Assembly (NCBI RefSeq): GCF_027244095.1 | Contig: NC_069662.1 | Location: 13,356,501-13,420,500, forward strand | Direction of reading: 5' to 3' | From: Hemicordylus capensis | Lineage: Eukaryota > Chordata > Lepidosauria > Squamata > Cordylidae | Length of the DNA stretch: 64,000 nt | Part shown: piece by piece, positions 10,800 to 25,400 of the stretch | Position numbering within the stretch: position 1 is the first letter of the stretch | Layout: each line of letters begins with the position of its first letter | Translations under genes and position numbers: made by a program | Notes under the pieces: generated by a model | The model's database searches: none | Told to the model about the DNA's origin: nothing | What the model saw: only the letters and a program-made list of their open reading frames with translations

Positions 10800-11924
10800 C
10801 CAATGAAAGTGGCAATACGATGCAGCCTCAGTCTCCTGGGCCAAGAAGGACAAGCATAAAGCTGCTTGCATCCTAATTGGTTCTCTCATTGCTGGGCCAA
10901 GGCAATCCAAGTTGCTGTCTGTGTGTAAAATCCGCAGGTGGGGGTCAATTTACATAAATATTGGACCTCTCCATGGACTGCAGATAAAAAAAGAGACATA
11001 ATAAATGTATGCCAAAGGGTTAGGATACCTACCCAAAGTAGAAGAAAATATTAAATGTCCTAAGGAAGGCCTTTTGACTTCCCCAAAGGCACTCTCGTAT
11101 TTCCTATTTGGCAAGACAGAGTTAACCACTGTATCCTGCCAAATAGTAAACTACTTCCTGGATTTTAATTTGCCGATCTATAGCTGTCCCTGGATGATTA
11201 TATGTGTTTTCATGTACCTGAATTTTAATCATATTCCCACGAACCTTTATGTATCCATTCTATCATTTTACTTCATTTTATTACTCTCTTTTTATGCCTC
11301 TTTTTAATGATGACTTGCATGTTTCTTCTTAGACAGCCATAGTTATATTATTGATCTACATGACATGCTTATAGTATGTCGCCCAGTGAAGAATGCATGT
11401 GGGAGATTTTGAATTCATTGAGGAGGGGCACAGGAACAATACGATGGGTAGGTGGGCGAAGGGACCCCAAGTCTTTCAAAATGAAGAAAGGGACTGAATG
11501 AAAAGGGGGATTTACTGGAGTGGGGATTTTGAGTTCCTGTATATGCTGAAACAGGGATTTTGTTCCCTATATATGCTAAAAATGTCCTGCAATGTGCAAT
11601 ATAATCTCAACAGGATCTATTGAACCCCATCCCTTTCTCAAAGAAGAGCAGACATCAGCTATGTTAGGATCAAGCAAACATATTTTCTCAGATTCTGCAT
11701 GAACTTGAGAGCTATGGATGTGGTGATTATCTACCCTATAATTAACAAAATCACTATGACTGGATTCTGATTCTTTTGGAAGTCCCAAGCCTGAGGCCAT
11801 TTGCAAAAGTTAATAACAGAAGCAGCCTGTGCTATTTTATGCTGAGTCTATAAAGCCAGTTTTAAAACCAGCATGTGCTGTGACATATGGGGAGCTAGCT
11901 GAAAACAGAGCTCTATCAAAGAGA
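10800..11924. other. Unique-looking region upstream of gene A
   Basis: No recognised gene or repeat. It may contain distal control sequence for gene A; nothing specific is visible. Confidence 0.4.
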
Positions 11925-12285
11925 GGGCCTATTCAGATGTACCGTTTAACTGTGGTTTCAAGAGACAGACAGTTTTCCTACAAGGACCCGATCTGCCATC
12001 TTGGAGACTGCAGAGGGGCAGAACCAGCTGCCCAGGCTTCCTCCAACCCACGAGGATCAGGAGGAGCATCCTGCCCTTAACTTTGATTTGGGCCACTTGT
12101 CCAAACTGGATGACACTCACCAGCCTCCTGACCCTCAGTTTGGCAAATGTACCTTACTTCAAACCGAGGATTCATCCGGAGGTTGGGGGAAGGAATTGGA
12201 ACCATGGTTCTGATCATTCACATTTCACACTGGGCCAAACTGAGGTGGTTTTACCTCAGTTTCCATGTGACATCTGAATTCGGCC
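11925..12285. mobile_element. MITE-like element upstream of gene A
   Basis: Termini gggcctattcagatgtacc and gtgacatctgaattcggcc are imperfect inverted repeats. It ends about 210 bp before the start codon of gene A, so it may form part of that promoter region. Confidence 0.5.
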
Positions 12286-12494
12286 AGAGTATTGATCCTT
12301 TCCCCATAACTCCAAAAGCCCAGGCTGGAACCCATGTGCCGGTAAAGGATGCTTTGCTCTTTGCAGCTGATTTTCTGTCAGAACTGATGCTGCTTGTAAT
12401 CACACAGTTGATTGTGTATGTGATCATGACACGAAAGAGCTGGGATGGGGACCAAAATGTATTGCCATCTGTTTGTTACTGCTCGTGTACTGCC

Positions 12495-12703
12495 ATGCGT
12501 CTGTTACTGCTCTACCTCCTCCTCCTGCTGCCTCCTGCTCGCAGCAAGAGTTTTTGTCCTATTTCCTGTGGGCAACGACAAGTTCAACGTGATCTCCCGG
12601 GTTTTGAAGATGATATTCTGATTGCGAAATGTGTATCCATCATATATCTTGATCTGCCTTTATTCAACTTTACAGTAATCCCAGACTTAACCGTGGCAGG
12701 GTT
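12495..12703 (+). CDS. V2R gene A exon 1 (signal peptide)
   Basis: The exon encodes [17 protein letters not shown] and then the short N-terminal segment up to PDLTVAG. It ends in phase 2 before the donor gtaagt. The aligned exon of gene B ends in the same phase, and both contain an FNFT/HNFT-type glycosylation site. Confidence 0.85.
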
Positions 12704-15700
12704 GTAAGTAGCATTTCATTGTTTTTGAGCAGGGAGGCATACTGGACGTTGATTTATTGTGTGTCTGTTAACTGGTCAAAGAGGCACCTTTAAAAGCAAA
12801 AATAAGAACTTTGATGAATCACATCCCAGGTCTATCTAGTCCAGCATCCTGTTTCCCACAGTGACCCATCAGATGCCTCTGAGAAGCCCAAAGGCAAGAG
12901 ATGAGGGCATGCCCCCTTCTCCCAGCATTTCTCCCCTGAAACTGGTATTATCCTACGGCAAAAATTCCCTTGTTTAATTATGCCCCCTTCAGACATAAGG
13001 AGGAAATAAGTGTCCAATGGTTCCATGCCCACCTCCCCCCACTCTCCTGTCTGCTTTTGGATGTGCAGGAGAGCAGCCCTTCTGCAGTCAGCAGGGGAGC
13101 TGGCTGTGTGGGCTTCCTTCTTGACAGAAGGACAGCATGCAGAGCCAAGCAGGCCTCCCTCAACTCTGACTCCTTGGGCCGTAACTGCGGTGCCAGCTTC
13201 CAGATGTAATGCTGGCACTGCAGAACCGTAGTTGGTGGCACCCTAACTCCACTCTGAACCAAAGGATCTGTGGTTTCCCTCCAGGGACTTCACTTTGGAC
13301 CAAAGGTTCAGAGTGGAGTTCGAGGAGGAAAATGGCAGGTGTCTTCTTGCCTTTAACTCTGGTTTCCCAAATAGGGACCTTTGTCCACGGAAACAGGAGG
13401 AGAAGGGACATCCAGTTTTCAATTCATTTGTATTGTGTAAAAAAGTACTTTCTTTTGTCCGTTCATGGGATATCCCCCAGTTCTTGTGATGTGTGAGAGG
13501 AAGGTGCATGATTTTATAAACCTCTACATTGTCCCACCTTAGTCGCCTTTTTTCTACATTCAGATGCCCCAAATGTAATAGTAGTGGTGACTCTCTTAAA
13601 TTTAGCAGGGGAATTGAAAACTGTCCCTGTTCGACCCAGCATAGTGTTCCTTTCAGTGGCTGTTGCTGGTGACTCCTTGGGGTTTATCTTTAGATTGTGA
13701 GCCCCTTTTGGACAGAGAACCATCTTCTCTTTCCTTATGCTATGTAAACTGCACTGAGAACTTTTGGGAAATAGTACATAATCTATTCGAATTAATAGTC
13801 ATTGGCTGACATGTTGCGCATCTCTAGTATGAATGTCAGTAAGGTCCTTCACACGGCCAGCCCTAACTGGGCACAGACTCAGAGCTGCTGTAGGGAATGG
13901 GTTACAGCACTAGACGCATCACTGCACTCCCCTCCAACTGCTATAATGGAAGGAAAGATGGTCAGACGTCCAGCACTGCTGCCTGTTCTCTACAATGGTG
14001 CTGTTGCAGTGCCTCTGCAAGTCACTCCCATTCACAATGGACATGTCCATCATGACATCCATTATTCTTACTCAGTTTAGATCTATCTGACCTAAATTCA
14101 GTTCATACTGAAGGCTGGTTTACACATTGATGCTCAGCACTTGATGACTGCAACATCAAACAATGATTTCTGTGATCTGAATGGCCCATCAAAGATCCCG
14201 AACCACAGTCAGAATTTTCATATCACGTCTACCATAACACTTAGATGTTGGTCCAACATCCAGCCACCAGTCACTAATTGTACAGTAGCCAAGTTGAAGG
14301 AAAATCAAAGGATGTATATGTTGTAGAACCAATGCTCAAGATTCTGCATTCCTAGCCCACAGAAACAAGAAGAATAATTTGAGCAGGCAATGGAAGACAC
14401 ATCTAAATAGGTAACTGAGAGGTAACTCCTGGTAAATAAGCAACCCCTGATAATTGAGCAAAGAGGCTCATTTTAAAGTAGTGAATTTCGTGTTTTTAGC
14501 AGGGGGAGAGCAACCGTCCCTATCCACTCCCAGACCAGCATCTCTCCTGTGGTCTTTGCTGGTGTCCACTTTATATTTCTTTTAAGATTGTCAGCCCTTT
14601 TAGGATAGGGGACCACCTTATGTATTATTTATTCATTTATTTTCTGTGTACAACACTTAGAGCACTTTTGTTGAAAAGTGGTGTGTAAATATTCATAATA
14701 GTAGTATTAGTAGCAACACTAACCATCATTCAGAAAAGAACCATAAGTTTAGTTGTAAGCAGGAAAATCATCTGGGGAAATCAAAATCTACAGGCTGAAT
14801 AGAATGGTAATCAATGCATGTGTTTCATTGGCATAACTTTCTAAGACCACATGCAAATCTGGTCAGCGTGGTGTAGTGGTTAGAGTGCTGGACTAGGACC
14901 GCATTCAGCCATGATACTAGCTGGGTGACTCTGGGCCAGTCACTTCTCTAAGCCTAACCTACTTCACAGGGTTGTTGTGAGGAGAAACACAAGTATGTAG
15001 TACACCACTCTGGGCTCCTTGGAGGAAGAGCGGGATATAAATGTAAATAAATAAATAAATAAAATAAAAATCTCATTGCAGTTTAATGCCTAAAAACTAC
15101 CAGCAAGCTCTTGCATCTGTTTTTGCCATTGAGGAGATCAACAAGAATGCCAAGTTGTTACCCAACACCACTTTGGGATCCTGGATCTTTGACAATTATT
15201 TTAATCCAAGTATGACCTATTTGAACACTCTCACCCTAGTTTTCATGGGACAATGGCATATCCCAAATTACAACTGTGTCAGGGATAAGAAGTTCATGGC
15301 TGCCATTGGGGCGCTCACTTCCCAAAACTCCATCCAGATGGCCAACATCTTAAATACCTACAAAACACCACAGGTATGTGGCTTGATATGCAGATGGATA
15401 GGTGTAGTACTTAGAAAAGTGTGGGTCACCTTTCAACACCTTTCCTGCGTCTCCACTGGAATTTAGAAGGTTAAAATAGCTTACCATTCACTGCCCTAGC
15501 ATCTCTAGATGAAGGGAAGTATAGAAAGCTAAATATTAAATAATAAAAAAATACCCCATTGACAAAATGAAAACCTGATGCCAAAACACAATTTTTGTGG
15601 GCTTCTTAGAATGATAAGGCCACAACCCATAATAGGTCACATTCTCACGAATTGATCTTCACCCCATTTCCAAAGCTCAGTGCAGTATCCAAGTATTTTA

Positions 15701-18700
15701 AACCATGAGTAATATGGCTTCTTTGTTGTCCTGCATAGATTCTACTCCCAGTGTAAACCTCTTTGGTACCTGCATTTAGGGATGTGCATGAAACCTTTCA
15801 GGCAGGCGGGCAGGGCGGGGGAAGTGATAGCTTTAGGGAGCACGTACACAGGACATTACCTACTCTTCCACTGTCCAACTGCTGTTCTGGTCATGGTGCT
15901 GTGTTACTCAAAAGGTTCTGCGCGGCTGTTTCCCCAGCATCCTGTGTGTGGTGTCATCCTGCACACGGTGTCCGTGCATACCTGGGTGCCACTTTGGTGG
16001 TCAGCATGGGGTTGCTGAACAAACAAATGGTGCCCACATGTGCATGGACACCATGTGATCTAACACCATGTGCAGGCTGCTGGGAAGAAGGAATCAGACA
16101 TGTGTGGTCTTTTGAGCAGCACAGTGCTGCGACCAGAACGGCGGTGGGGTAACAGAGGAGCAGGGAAGGGCCTGTGTACCTGCTCCTTAAAGCTACCGAT
16201 AACCCCCTGATGAAACGTTTGGGCTCTGGCAAGCCAAATCATTTTGGCAACACTCTAATGAGGCTTCAAAACGTTGCATGGACATACCTACTAGCATTCC
16301 CTCAAGTGTTTCTTGTCTCATTGTACAGCTTGGGTTATTTGTTTTTATTTTAGAGGGTTGATTTATATGAATTTGGGAAATAGCCCTCTGATCAGTAATC
16401 AGAATAATCAGTAATGGGTAAAAAGGATGTTGTTCTACCTTTAAAATTGTGTTTTCTCCCTATCGCTGCCATTAGCTGAGTTATGGCTCTTTTGACCCTA
16501 TTTTGAGCGACGTCATTCAATTCCCTTCTTTCTTCCGGATGGTTCCAAATGAAGGCCCTCAGTATGTTGGCATTGTTCAACTACTGAAGCATTTCAGATG
16601 GAATTGGATTGGCCTCATCACATCAGATGATGATAGTGGAGAAACATTCCTTAAAACTCTGAGGCCAAGGTTTTTCCAGAACAATATTTGCATTGCTGTC
16701 ACAGTATCAATTCCTGCAGAAACATCTCATGGATCAAATGCAGCAATAACTAATGCACTGGGATGGATTGATCAGACTCTCAGATTATACAGCAAAATAA
16801 ATGTCATCCTTGTGTATGGGGATGGTCAGTATATGGAGGGTTTACAATTTATTCTACAATCAAATGAATTTCTTCACTTTGAGCCAATGGAGAAGGTTTG
16901 GATCATAACTGCTCAGTGGGATTACACAGCTGTGGTTTCTGAGAAAATCTTTTCAGTAAAATCCTTTAATGGCACCTTGTCCTTCACACCCCACAAAAAT
17001 GGGGTTCCAGGGTTTCGCGATTACCTGGAGAGCATTAATCCACACCAGTCTCAGATCTATGCCATTGGTTACTTCTGGTACAGTGTATTTGATTGTTCAC
17101 TCCCCATAAAAAACTTGTATTTACCTGGTGCAAAACATTGCACTGGGGAAGAGAAGCTGGGGAATCTTCCTGCTTCTGTGTTTGAAATGGGAATGTCTTC
17201 TCAGAGTTACAGTATCTACAATGCTGTTTACGCCGTAGCGCATGCTCTCCATGCCATGTTTTCGTCAAGATACAAACAAAAAAGAATGAAGAAAGGAGAG
17301 AGAAAGAATCTTCTGAAAGTTCAGCCATGGCAGGTAAGCTCCTCTTACCTGCATTTCAACTATAGTGAAGGGTTAAATGTGTGTGGTTTCAGATGCTACC
17401 TCAGTTGAATTCAGGAAACCAAATAGCAGCCAGTGCAAGTATATAAAGACAGAAATTATGGTGCACACAAGCAGCCCCAGGTAACAACCTGGCAGCCAAG
17501 TTCTGCAGCAGCTGAAGTTTCTGGATGCATTTCAAGAGCATCCCCACATAAAGCACATTACAACAAGCCAAATGTTCTGTGCTTAAGACAGAGATCACAG
17601 TGGCCAGATCTGCTTTCTGAAAGAAGGGCTGCAGCTGGCACATAAACTGAAGCTCTCTAAAAGTGCTCCTGGCCAAAACTGCTAACAGGGCCACCAGGAA
17701 GAAGGTTGGGTACATGAGAAACCTCAGGTGTTTACAGCTGAAAGGATAAAGCTCAGCAAATTCCAGAAGTGAAACCTTAATCTACTTCTCACTACTGGAC
17801 CCAGTTTATATGCTTTTCCCCTCTTCTCATCTAGCTTCATGCTTTTCTGAGGAATGTCCGCTTCAACAATAGTGCTGAGGAAGAAATATTTTTTGATGAG
17901 AATCTGGAGTTGGCAGTCGGATACGATATTGTCAATTTGGTCACATTTCCCAATCAATCCTTCCAGAGAGTTCCAGTTGGAAGGATGGATGCCCAAGTTT
18001 CAGGAGGGAAAGACTTCACCATCAATGCAAGTGCCATTCAGTGGAACCACAAGTTCAACCAGGTGGGAGTAATCAGGAGTTCTGTTTTTAAGCAGAACTA
18101 TGCATGGTAGGATCTGAGATGGGGTTGAGACTGCCTTGGTTGGCCCAATGGATGATCTCCAATTGTCTAGAGAGAGTGAGTCTCTGCTGATCCCTTTGGA
18201 TCTCTCAGTGGCTTTCAATAACATTGATCAAGGTACGCTTCTGGGTTGCTTGAGGGAGATGGGTTGCTTGAGGCAGGTGGGATTGGGTAGCACTGTTTTA
18301 CAGTGGCACCTTTCCTGCCTCTCTGGCATATTCCAGATGGTCTCCAGATTGCTTGGAGACTGTTACTCTGCAAAGCAAGATGCTTTTTAACATCTACATT
18401 AAACAACTGAGCAAGATCATCAGGAGATTTGGTGCAAGGTGTTATCAATATGTTGATAACACCCTGATCTATTTCTCAAAACCATATTTTATCAGGAAAT
18501 GGCATAACCCTCCTAATAATGGGCTGGATAATGGGCTGGATGAGGGATAACAAAATGAAGCTGAATCCAAATAAGACGGAAGTACTGACTGTAGGGGGTT
18601 GGGACACAAGGGACGGTTTAGATCTGTCTGCTCTGGATAGGTTACACTCCCCCTGAATAATCAGGTACACAGTCTGGGAGTACTCCTGGATTCCAAACTC

Positions 18701-19423
18701 TCTCTGGTTTCTCGGGTTGAGGTAGTGGCCAGGAGCACTTTTTATCAGCTTTGGCTGATACGCCGGCTCTGTCCATTTCTGGAGGTACATGACCTTAAAA
18801 CAGTGGTACATATGCTGGTAATCTCTAGGCTTGACTACTGTAATGCACTCTATGTGGGGCTGTCTTTGAACGTAGTCTGTAAACTACAACTGGTACAGAA
18901 TGTGGCCACTAGCTTGGTCTCTGGGTCAACCTAAAGGGACCATATAACACCAATTTTACAAGAACTGCGCTGGCCGACAATAAGTTTCTGAATGAAATAC
19001 AAAGTGCTGGTTATTACCTATAAAGCACTCAAAGGCTTGGGTCCAGGCCACTTCTCAGTTATCAACCCTGTTGCCTATGAACATCATCTGGAGAGTTCTG
19101 GTTACTGCTGGCTTCTTTGGTGGTGATTCAGGACAGGGCCTTTTCTGTGGCTGTCTCGGGGCTCTGAATCATGCTCCCTGTTGAAATAAGAGCATTTCCT
19201 TCTCTGCATGATTTTAGGAAGACTCTCAAGATGCACATGTTTCCCCAGGCTAGGCTTTTAACTGTTTTTTTTTTTTTAAATGAAAATGTTTTTATCTTCT
19301 TGAATTGTTTTTTTGTTTTTATTTAATTGTTTTGTAAATTTTAACTGTTTGATATTGTTTTACATTCACTATGTTTTAATTTGTACACCATCTAGAGATC
19401 TTTATATCAGGTGGTCTAGAAAT

Positions 19424-19471
<48 letters not shown>

Positions 19472-22400
19472 GATTTGACAGAGATTTGACCTTCCTTGTG
19501 GTCACCCTTAGACACTGCCTCGTGCCACATGTGTTGAGAGCTGCCACCCAGGACACAGCAGGATTGCTCTGCAGGGGAAGCCAGTGTGTTGCTATAATTG
19601 TACTCCGTGTTCTGAGGGGACGATTGCAATTCAGACTGGTATGTAAACAACATATAGAGCCACAATGGGGGAAATCCAGATACTTGAAATTACTTCGATC
19701 TACTACAAATATATGAAAAGATTTATCATCCATCTTCCTGAACAAGGGCTTCCAATGAATGGTCCATGGGCTACAGTGAGACTCACAAATATTTGCACTG
19801 ATGAAACTTTCCTCTTGCTTTCCTATAAGAAATGCCCAACAGAGTGCAGCACCAGACCACGAGAAAGTAGTGCTTTGGGGCACTTTATGCGCCTTTGTCC
19901 TCACACTGATTAACATTCCCACAAGAAGCCAACTTATGTAATCACATGGCAGTCTCAAAGACTGGCTGTTGCACACAGTAACTGCAGAGTCTGTAACCAC
20001 CACACAATTCAACAAGAACATAGGAACATAGGAAGCTGCCATATACTGAGTGAGACCATTGGTCTATCTAGCTCAGTATTGTCTTCACAGACTGGCAGCA
20101 GCTTCTCCAAGGTTGCAGGCAGGAATCTCTCTCAGCCCTATCTTGCAGAAGCCAGAGAGGAAACTTGGAACCTTCTGCTCTTCCCAGAGCGGCTCCATCC
20201 CCTAAGGAGAATATCTTACAGTGCTCACACTTCTAGTCTCCCTTTCACCCTTTCATATTCAACCAGGGTGGACCCTGCTTAGCTTAAGGGGACATGTCAT
20301 GCTTGCTACCACAAGACCAGCTCTCCTCTCCTGTTTCCTACTATGAATGCAGTACTACACAACCCATTATCATGTGATTGTGAGAATAACAACTATACAG
20401 AAAAATGTGGTAAAAGACTTCAACAGACTGAAGTCCAAAAAGCCATATTGTTTCCTCAAGGAAACCAGTTTTATGGAACTCACAATGCGGATGACAATAA
20501 ACAGATTTGGGTTCCATGTTAATGCTAATGTACTAGGGACTTAACTCAGCAATTCTGCCTTTGATGCTAATGCAACACTCTAAATAGGGACATAGGAAGG
20601 GAGGTACAGAAATCAAATTAATAAACAAACAAACAAATAAATAAATAGGAAGCTGATCCTATAATTAGGATACTGATCCAGACCTTTGGTCCATCTAACT
20701 CAGTGTTGTCTGGCAGCAGCTTCTCCAAGGTTGCAGGCAGGAGTCTCTCTCAGCCCTATCTTGGCGATGCTGCCAGGGAGGGAACTTGGAACCCTCCGCA
20801 TGCACACAGATGCTCTTCCCAGAGCAGCCCTATCTCCAGAGGGGAATATCTTACAGTGCTCACACATGCCTCCCATTCAAATGCAAACCAGGGAGCACCC
20901 TGATTAGCAAAGGGGGCAATTATATTCATGTTTGCTACTGCAAGACCTGCTCTCCTCCAATTCATATTTGTCACCGTTGTATTAGGAAAGCTGTGTAGCA
21001 TGTTTTGCTTGACACAATGAAGGTTAATGTATCCCAGGCCATTGATAATACTCAACAGACCAAAAAAGCACCTTTCAGTTTAACCGGCTATACATTCACA
21101 TCTGTTACATCACACCATAAAATTATGTATGTGAAGACTGTGACCCTGACAGACGTGTTATTTAAGCAGCACTATAGACATTCTATGGTATGCTACACTG
21201 TGGTTATTACCAGCTTCACCATGACCTTGTTGCAAAATGGCTAGCAGGGAGATGGATGTCCCAGATGGTCTCACCAGTGGAAAACACACATGGCATCTAC
21301 AGTAAGCTACTGACACTAACATACAACTGAAGCTAGGACTGCATGTTAGAAGTATGAAACAGAAGAACAATATCATCCCAAAAGAGTGATATAGCCGATC
21401 TGACCCTTGCTTCAGAAAATTGAACTGGCACAGTACGGCCATCATAATTAAGAAGAGGAAGATTTTCAACATTCCACCATTATAAGGGCTGAACGTTCTT
21501 TTGCTTATAAAAAAGAAGGCCTTTCAAGCCTTGTATTGTCACCCACAGGATTTCTGTGGATGACTCCAGTTTTCCTAGGTTTTCTAGCTTGTTAGATTCT
21601 ATCCCTTCTTTAACGTACATTGCTACTCCACCTCAAAGGTGCTTGTCCCTGTACTTTCTACAGAATTTATATCCAGAGATAACAGTGTCCCACTGATTCA
21701 CTGTTCCACCATGTTTCTGTTATGCCTACTATATCTATTTCTTCATTAGCAACCAAGTACTCCAGCTCGCGCATCTTGGCTTGGAGGCTTCTGGCATTGG
21801 CATATAAGCACCTATACACTGAATCTCTAACCTGGTGTATGCTATCTTTCTTTGGGCTCTTTGATCTCTTTGACCAGCTAGCACAGGCTCCTGTCTGCTC
21901 TTTATGTGGTTCTGCTCTGTTCCTTTCTGTTTTATCTGAATCTTTTACACCCTCACACCTTAAGGGGTGGCATTTGCCAAACTGTATATTGCCCAGCTCC
22001 TGCCTTCCCCAGGCATCTTTTTAAAAGCTGCTCTGCATTCTTTTTTATTTTAAGTGTGAGCAGTCTGGTTCCATCTTGCTTCAAGTGTAGCCCATTTTTG
22101 TACAGGCTTTGATTGCCCAAAATGTAGCCCAGTGCGTACAAATCTAAACCACTCTTCCTGGCACTAACGTCTCATCCATGCATTGAGACCCCTCAGCTCT
22201 GCCAATTGCTACCTTGGGGGTACTGGACTTCAATATGCTACCTATGAGCCTAAATTTGGCTTCCAGGACCTCCCGACTACATTCCCCTACATTGTTGGTG
22301 CCGACATCCACAACAACAGCTGTCTCCTACTCAGCAATGCCTAACAGCCTATCTAGATACTAGGGGTGTGCAATTCGGATTTTTTGGTGTTTCAGTTCGG

Positions 22401-25400
22401 ACCCAAACCGAAACACCCCTGTTCTGTTCTGTGCCTGAATTTTGCCCACCCGAATCACCCCCAGTTCGGGTCGGAGCCGAATTTATCCGAATCCGAATCT
22501 GAATCAATTTGGATTATAAAAATGGGTCCTGGGGCCAAAAGAGTGGGGTGGGGTGGTAGTGCCCAATGGGTGGTAGCTACCACCCCAATTGCAGAGTGAT
22601 TGGTCAGAGGGCTGATTTTTGGTGAATTTCTGAATTTTACGCATTTTTAATGTTTTCCCCCATTAGGTAGAATGGAAGATGTATCACTTCACATTGAGGG
22701 GAAAGGGGTGGCCTAGAGCGGTGTGGGGTTGGTGGTAGTGCCGGGTAGGGGCAAGGAAGCTACCTGAATTTTTTCAAAGGATTTGGGCAGCGGGCTGATT
22801 TTTGGTGAATTGTTGAAGTTCACGTGTCTTTAAGGTTTAGATTCTATGATAGCAGATGAGAGTGGATTCATGGTGTGTCATTGAAAATCTCATTTGCTAT
22901 CACAGAATCCACACTCAGAACACCTCAGAAGCAACAAAACTCCAACAAATGAAATCACCAAAAATCAGCCCTCTGCCTAAATCCTTTGAAAAAATTCAGG
23001 TAGCTTCCTTGCCCCTACCCCGCACCACCACCAACCCCACAACACTCTAGGCCACCCCTTTCCCCCCGACGTGAAGCGATTATACCTAAAGGGGGAAAAC
23101 CTTAAAAATGCTTAAACTTCAGAAATTCACCAAAAATCAGCCCTCTGCCCAATCCCCCTGGAATTCGGGTGGTAGCCTCCACCCATTAGGCACTACCACC
23201 CTACCCCACTCTTCTGCCCCAGATCCCACTTTCTGCCCCCAATCTGCCCCATAGACACTAAAACTCTCAAAAAATCACCAAATATCAGCCCTCTGCCCAA
23301 TCACTCGGTAACTGGGGTGGTAGCCTCCACCCATTGGGCGCCTACCACCCCACCCCACTCTTTTGGCCCCAGGACCTTCTCAATTAACGTGAAAGGAAAG
23401 CAATTTCTGCATTGAAATCAATGGAGGCAAAAAGGCGGGAAATTCAAAGAGAGGTCAAACTGAAAATGGAGGGGGAAGAAGAAGACAAGGCTGGCACTTT
23501 TCTGGGGCACAAAATGGAGACCCGAAACACCCGAAAAATTCGGACCCGAAACAGGAGTGATTCGTTTCGGGTCCGAAATTTATCCGAACTCGTCGGGGGT
23601 GATTCGGTTCGGCTCCGAATCACCCGAAATTGGTCGTTTCGTGCACAGATCGTTCTGTGCCCAAAACGTTTCACACATCCCTACTAGATACTGCATGATG
23701 TCCAAAACTTTCACACCAAGCAGGCAAGCCACTGTGCCGTCAATACGCAGGTCACAACCCCATCTCTCCATACCTCTAATGATTGAATCACCCACTACAA
23801 GGAGGGGCCCCCTACACACACACCCCGGAGGAGTATACCCTGTGCAAGAGGGTATGGGCTCATCATCCATGGAAGGGGTCCCTTCTAAAGGAGTCCCTTC
23901 CCTCTTCCTCAGACTGATGTCCTCCTTCCCTGAAACCTTCATTCTCCCTGACAGCAGAGGAGCTATCAGCCTTGGAGTAGGATGCCTCTACCACTTTACT
24001 GAAAGTCTCATCTGCATGCCTCTCTGTCTTTCTGAGCTTCTCCAGATCCACCACCTTGGTCTTGAGGGAACGAACTTATTCCCTGAGAGCCAGGAGCTCC
24101 TTGCACCAAGCACACACCCATGACTTCTGTCCATGGAGCAAACAGTCATGCATGTGACACTCTGTGCAGTACACTGGGAAGTGCCTCTTCCCCTGCTGGC
24201 ATTTAACATTTTATTTTATCAAATTATTTATTTATCAGATTTGTACACTGCCCCAAACTTTCGTCTCTGGGCAAACAAAAACACATATTTTTATACCGCC
24301 CAAAACTTATGTCTCTGGGCGCTTTATAACAAATTAAAAACAGAAAGAAAAACATTATTTAAAACAAAAACCAAAAGTTTAAAACATCAAAATTTAAAAT
24401 TTTTGAAATAATATTTTAAAAGAGCATTAAAACCATTAAAACAATATTAATTAAAAGCCTGGGTGAACGGATGCATCTTTAAAGACTTTTAAAAAGCTGT
24501 CAGAGATGGGGAGGCTCTTATTTCACTAGGGAGCGCATTCCAAAGCCTCGGGGCAGCAGTGGAGAAGGCTCGTCCCTGAGCGGACACCAGACGATCCAGT
24601 AACAAATGCAGACAGACGTCTCCAGATGATCTCAGTGGGGAGTGGGGTTCATGACAAAGAAGACGTTCTCTTAAATACCAAGGACCCAAGCTGTTTAGGG
24701 CTTTATAGGTTATAACCAACATCTTGTATTTTGCCCGGAAACATATCAGCAGCCAGTGTAGCTTCTTCAATACAGGAGTTATATAGATTCTTCGAGATGA
24801 CCCAGAGACCAACCTGGCTGCCGCATTCTGGACCAACCGTAGTTTCCAGACTACATACAAGGGCAGCCCCACATAGAGCGCATTTCAATAATCCAGTCAG
24901 GAGGTTACCAGCAGATGTACCACTGTTTTGAGGTTGTTCATCTCAAGAAATGGGTGCAGCTGGCATATCAGCCGAAGCTGATAGAAGGCACCTCTGGCCA
25001 TCACCTCAACCTGGGAGACCAGGGAGAGGCTTGGATCCAGAAGCACCCCTAGACTGCATACCTGTTCCTTTTCGGGAAGTGTGACTCCATCCAGAACAGG
25101 CAGATCAAAATAGTCTCTCGAGTTCCGACCCCGCACAATGAGTACCTCCGTCTTATCTGGATTATGTCTCAGTTTTTTATCCCTCATCTAGCCCATCACC
25201 GACTCCAGGCAGCCATTTAGAGAGGCTATGCCCTCTCCTGATGATGCTGACATGGAGGAAAAATTTGGGTGTCATCAACATACTGATAACACCCTGCACC
25301 AAATCTCCTGATGACCTCTCCCAGCAGTTTCATGTCAATGTTAAACAACATCGGAGACAATATGGAGCCCTGAGGCACACCATACAAAAATTCAGATTTT

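Noticed and set aside
19416-20042. A 208-codon minus-strand frame
   Set aside because: It crosses exon 5 of gene A, a microsatellite and unique DNA; the real coding content is the 127-bp plus-strand exon.
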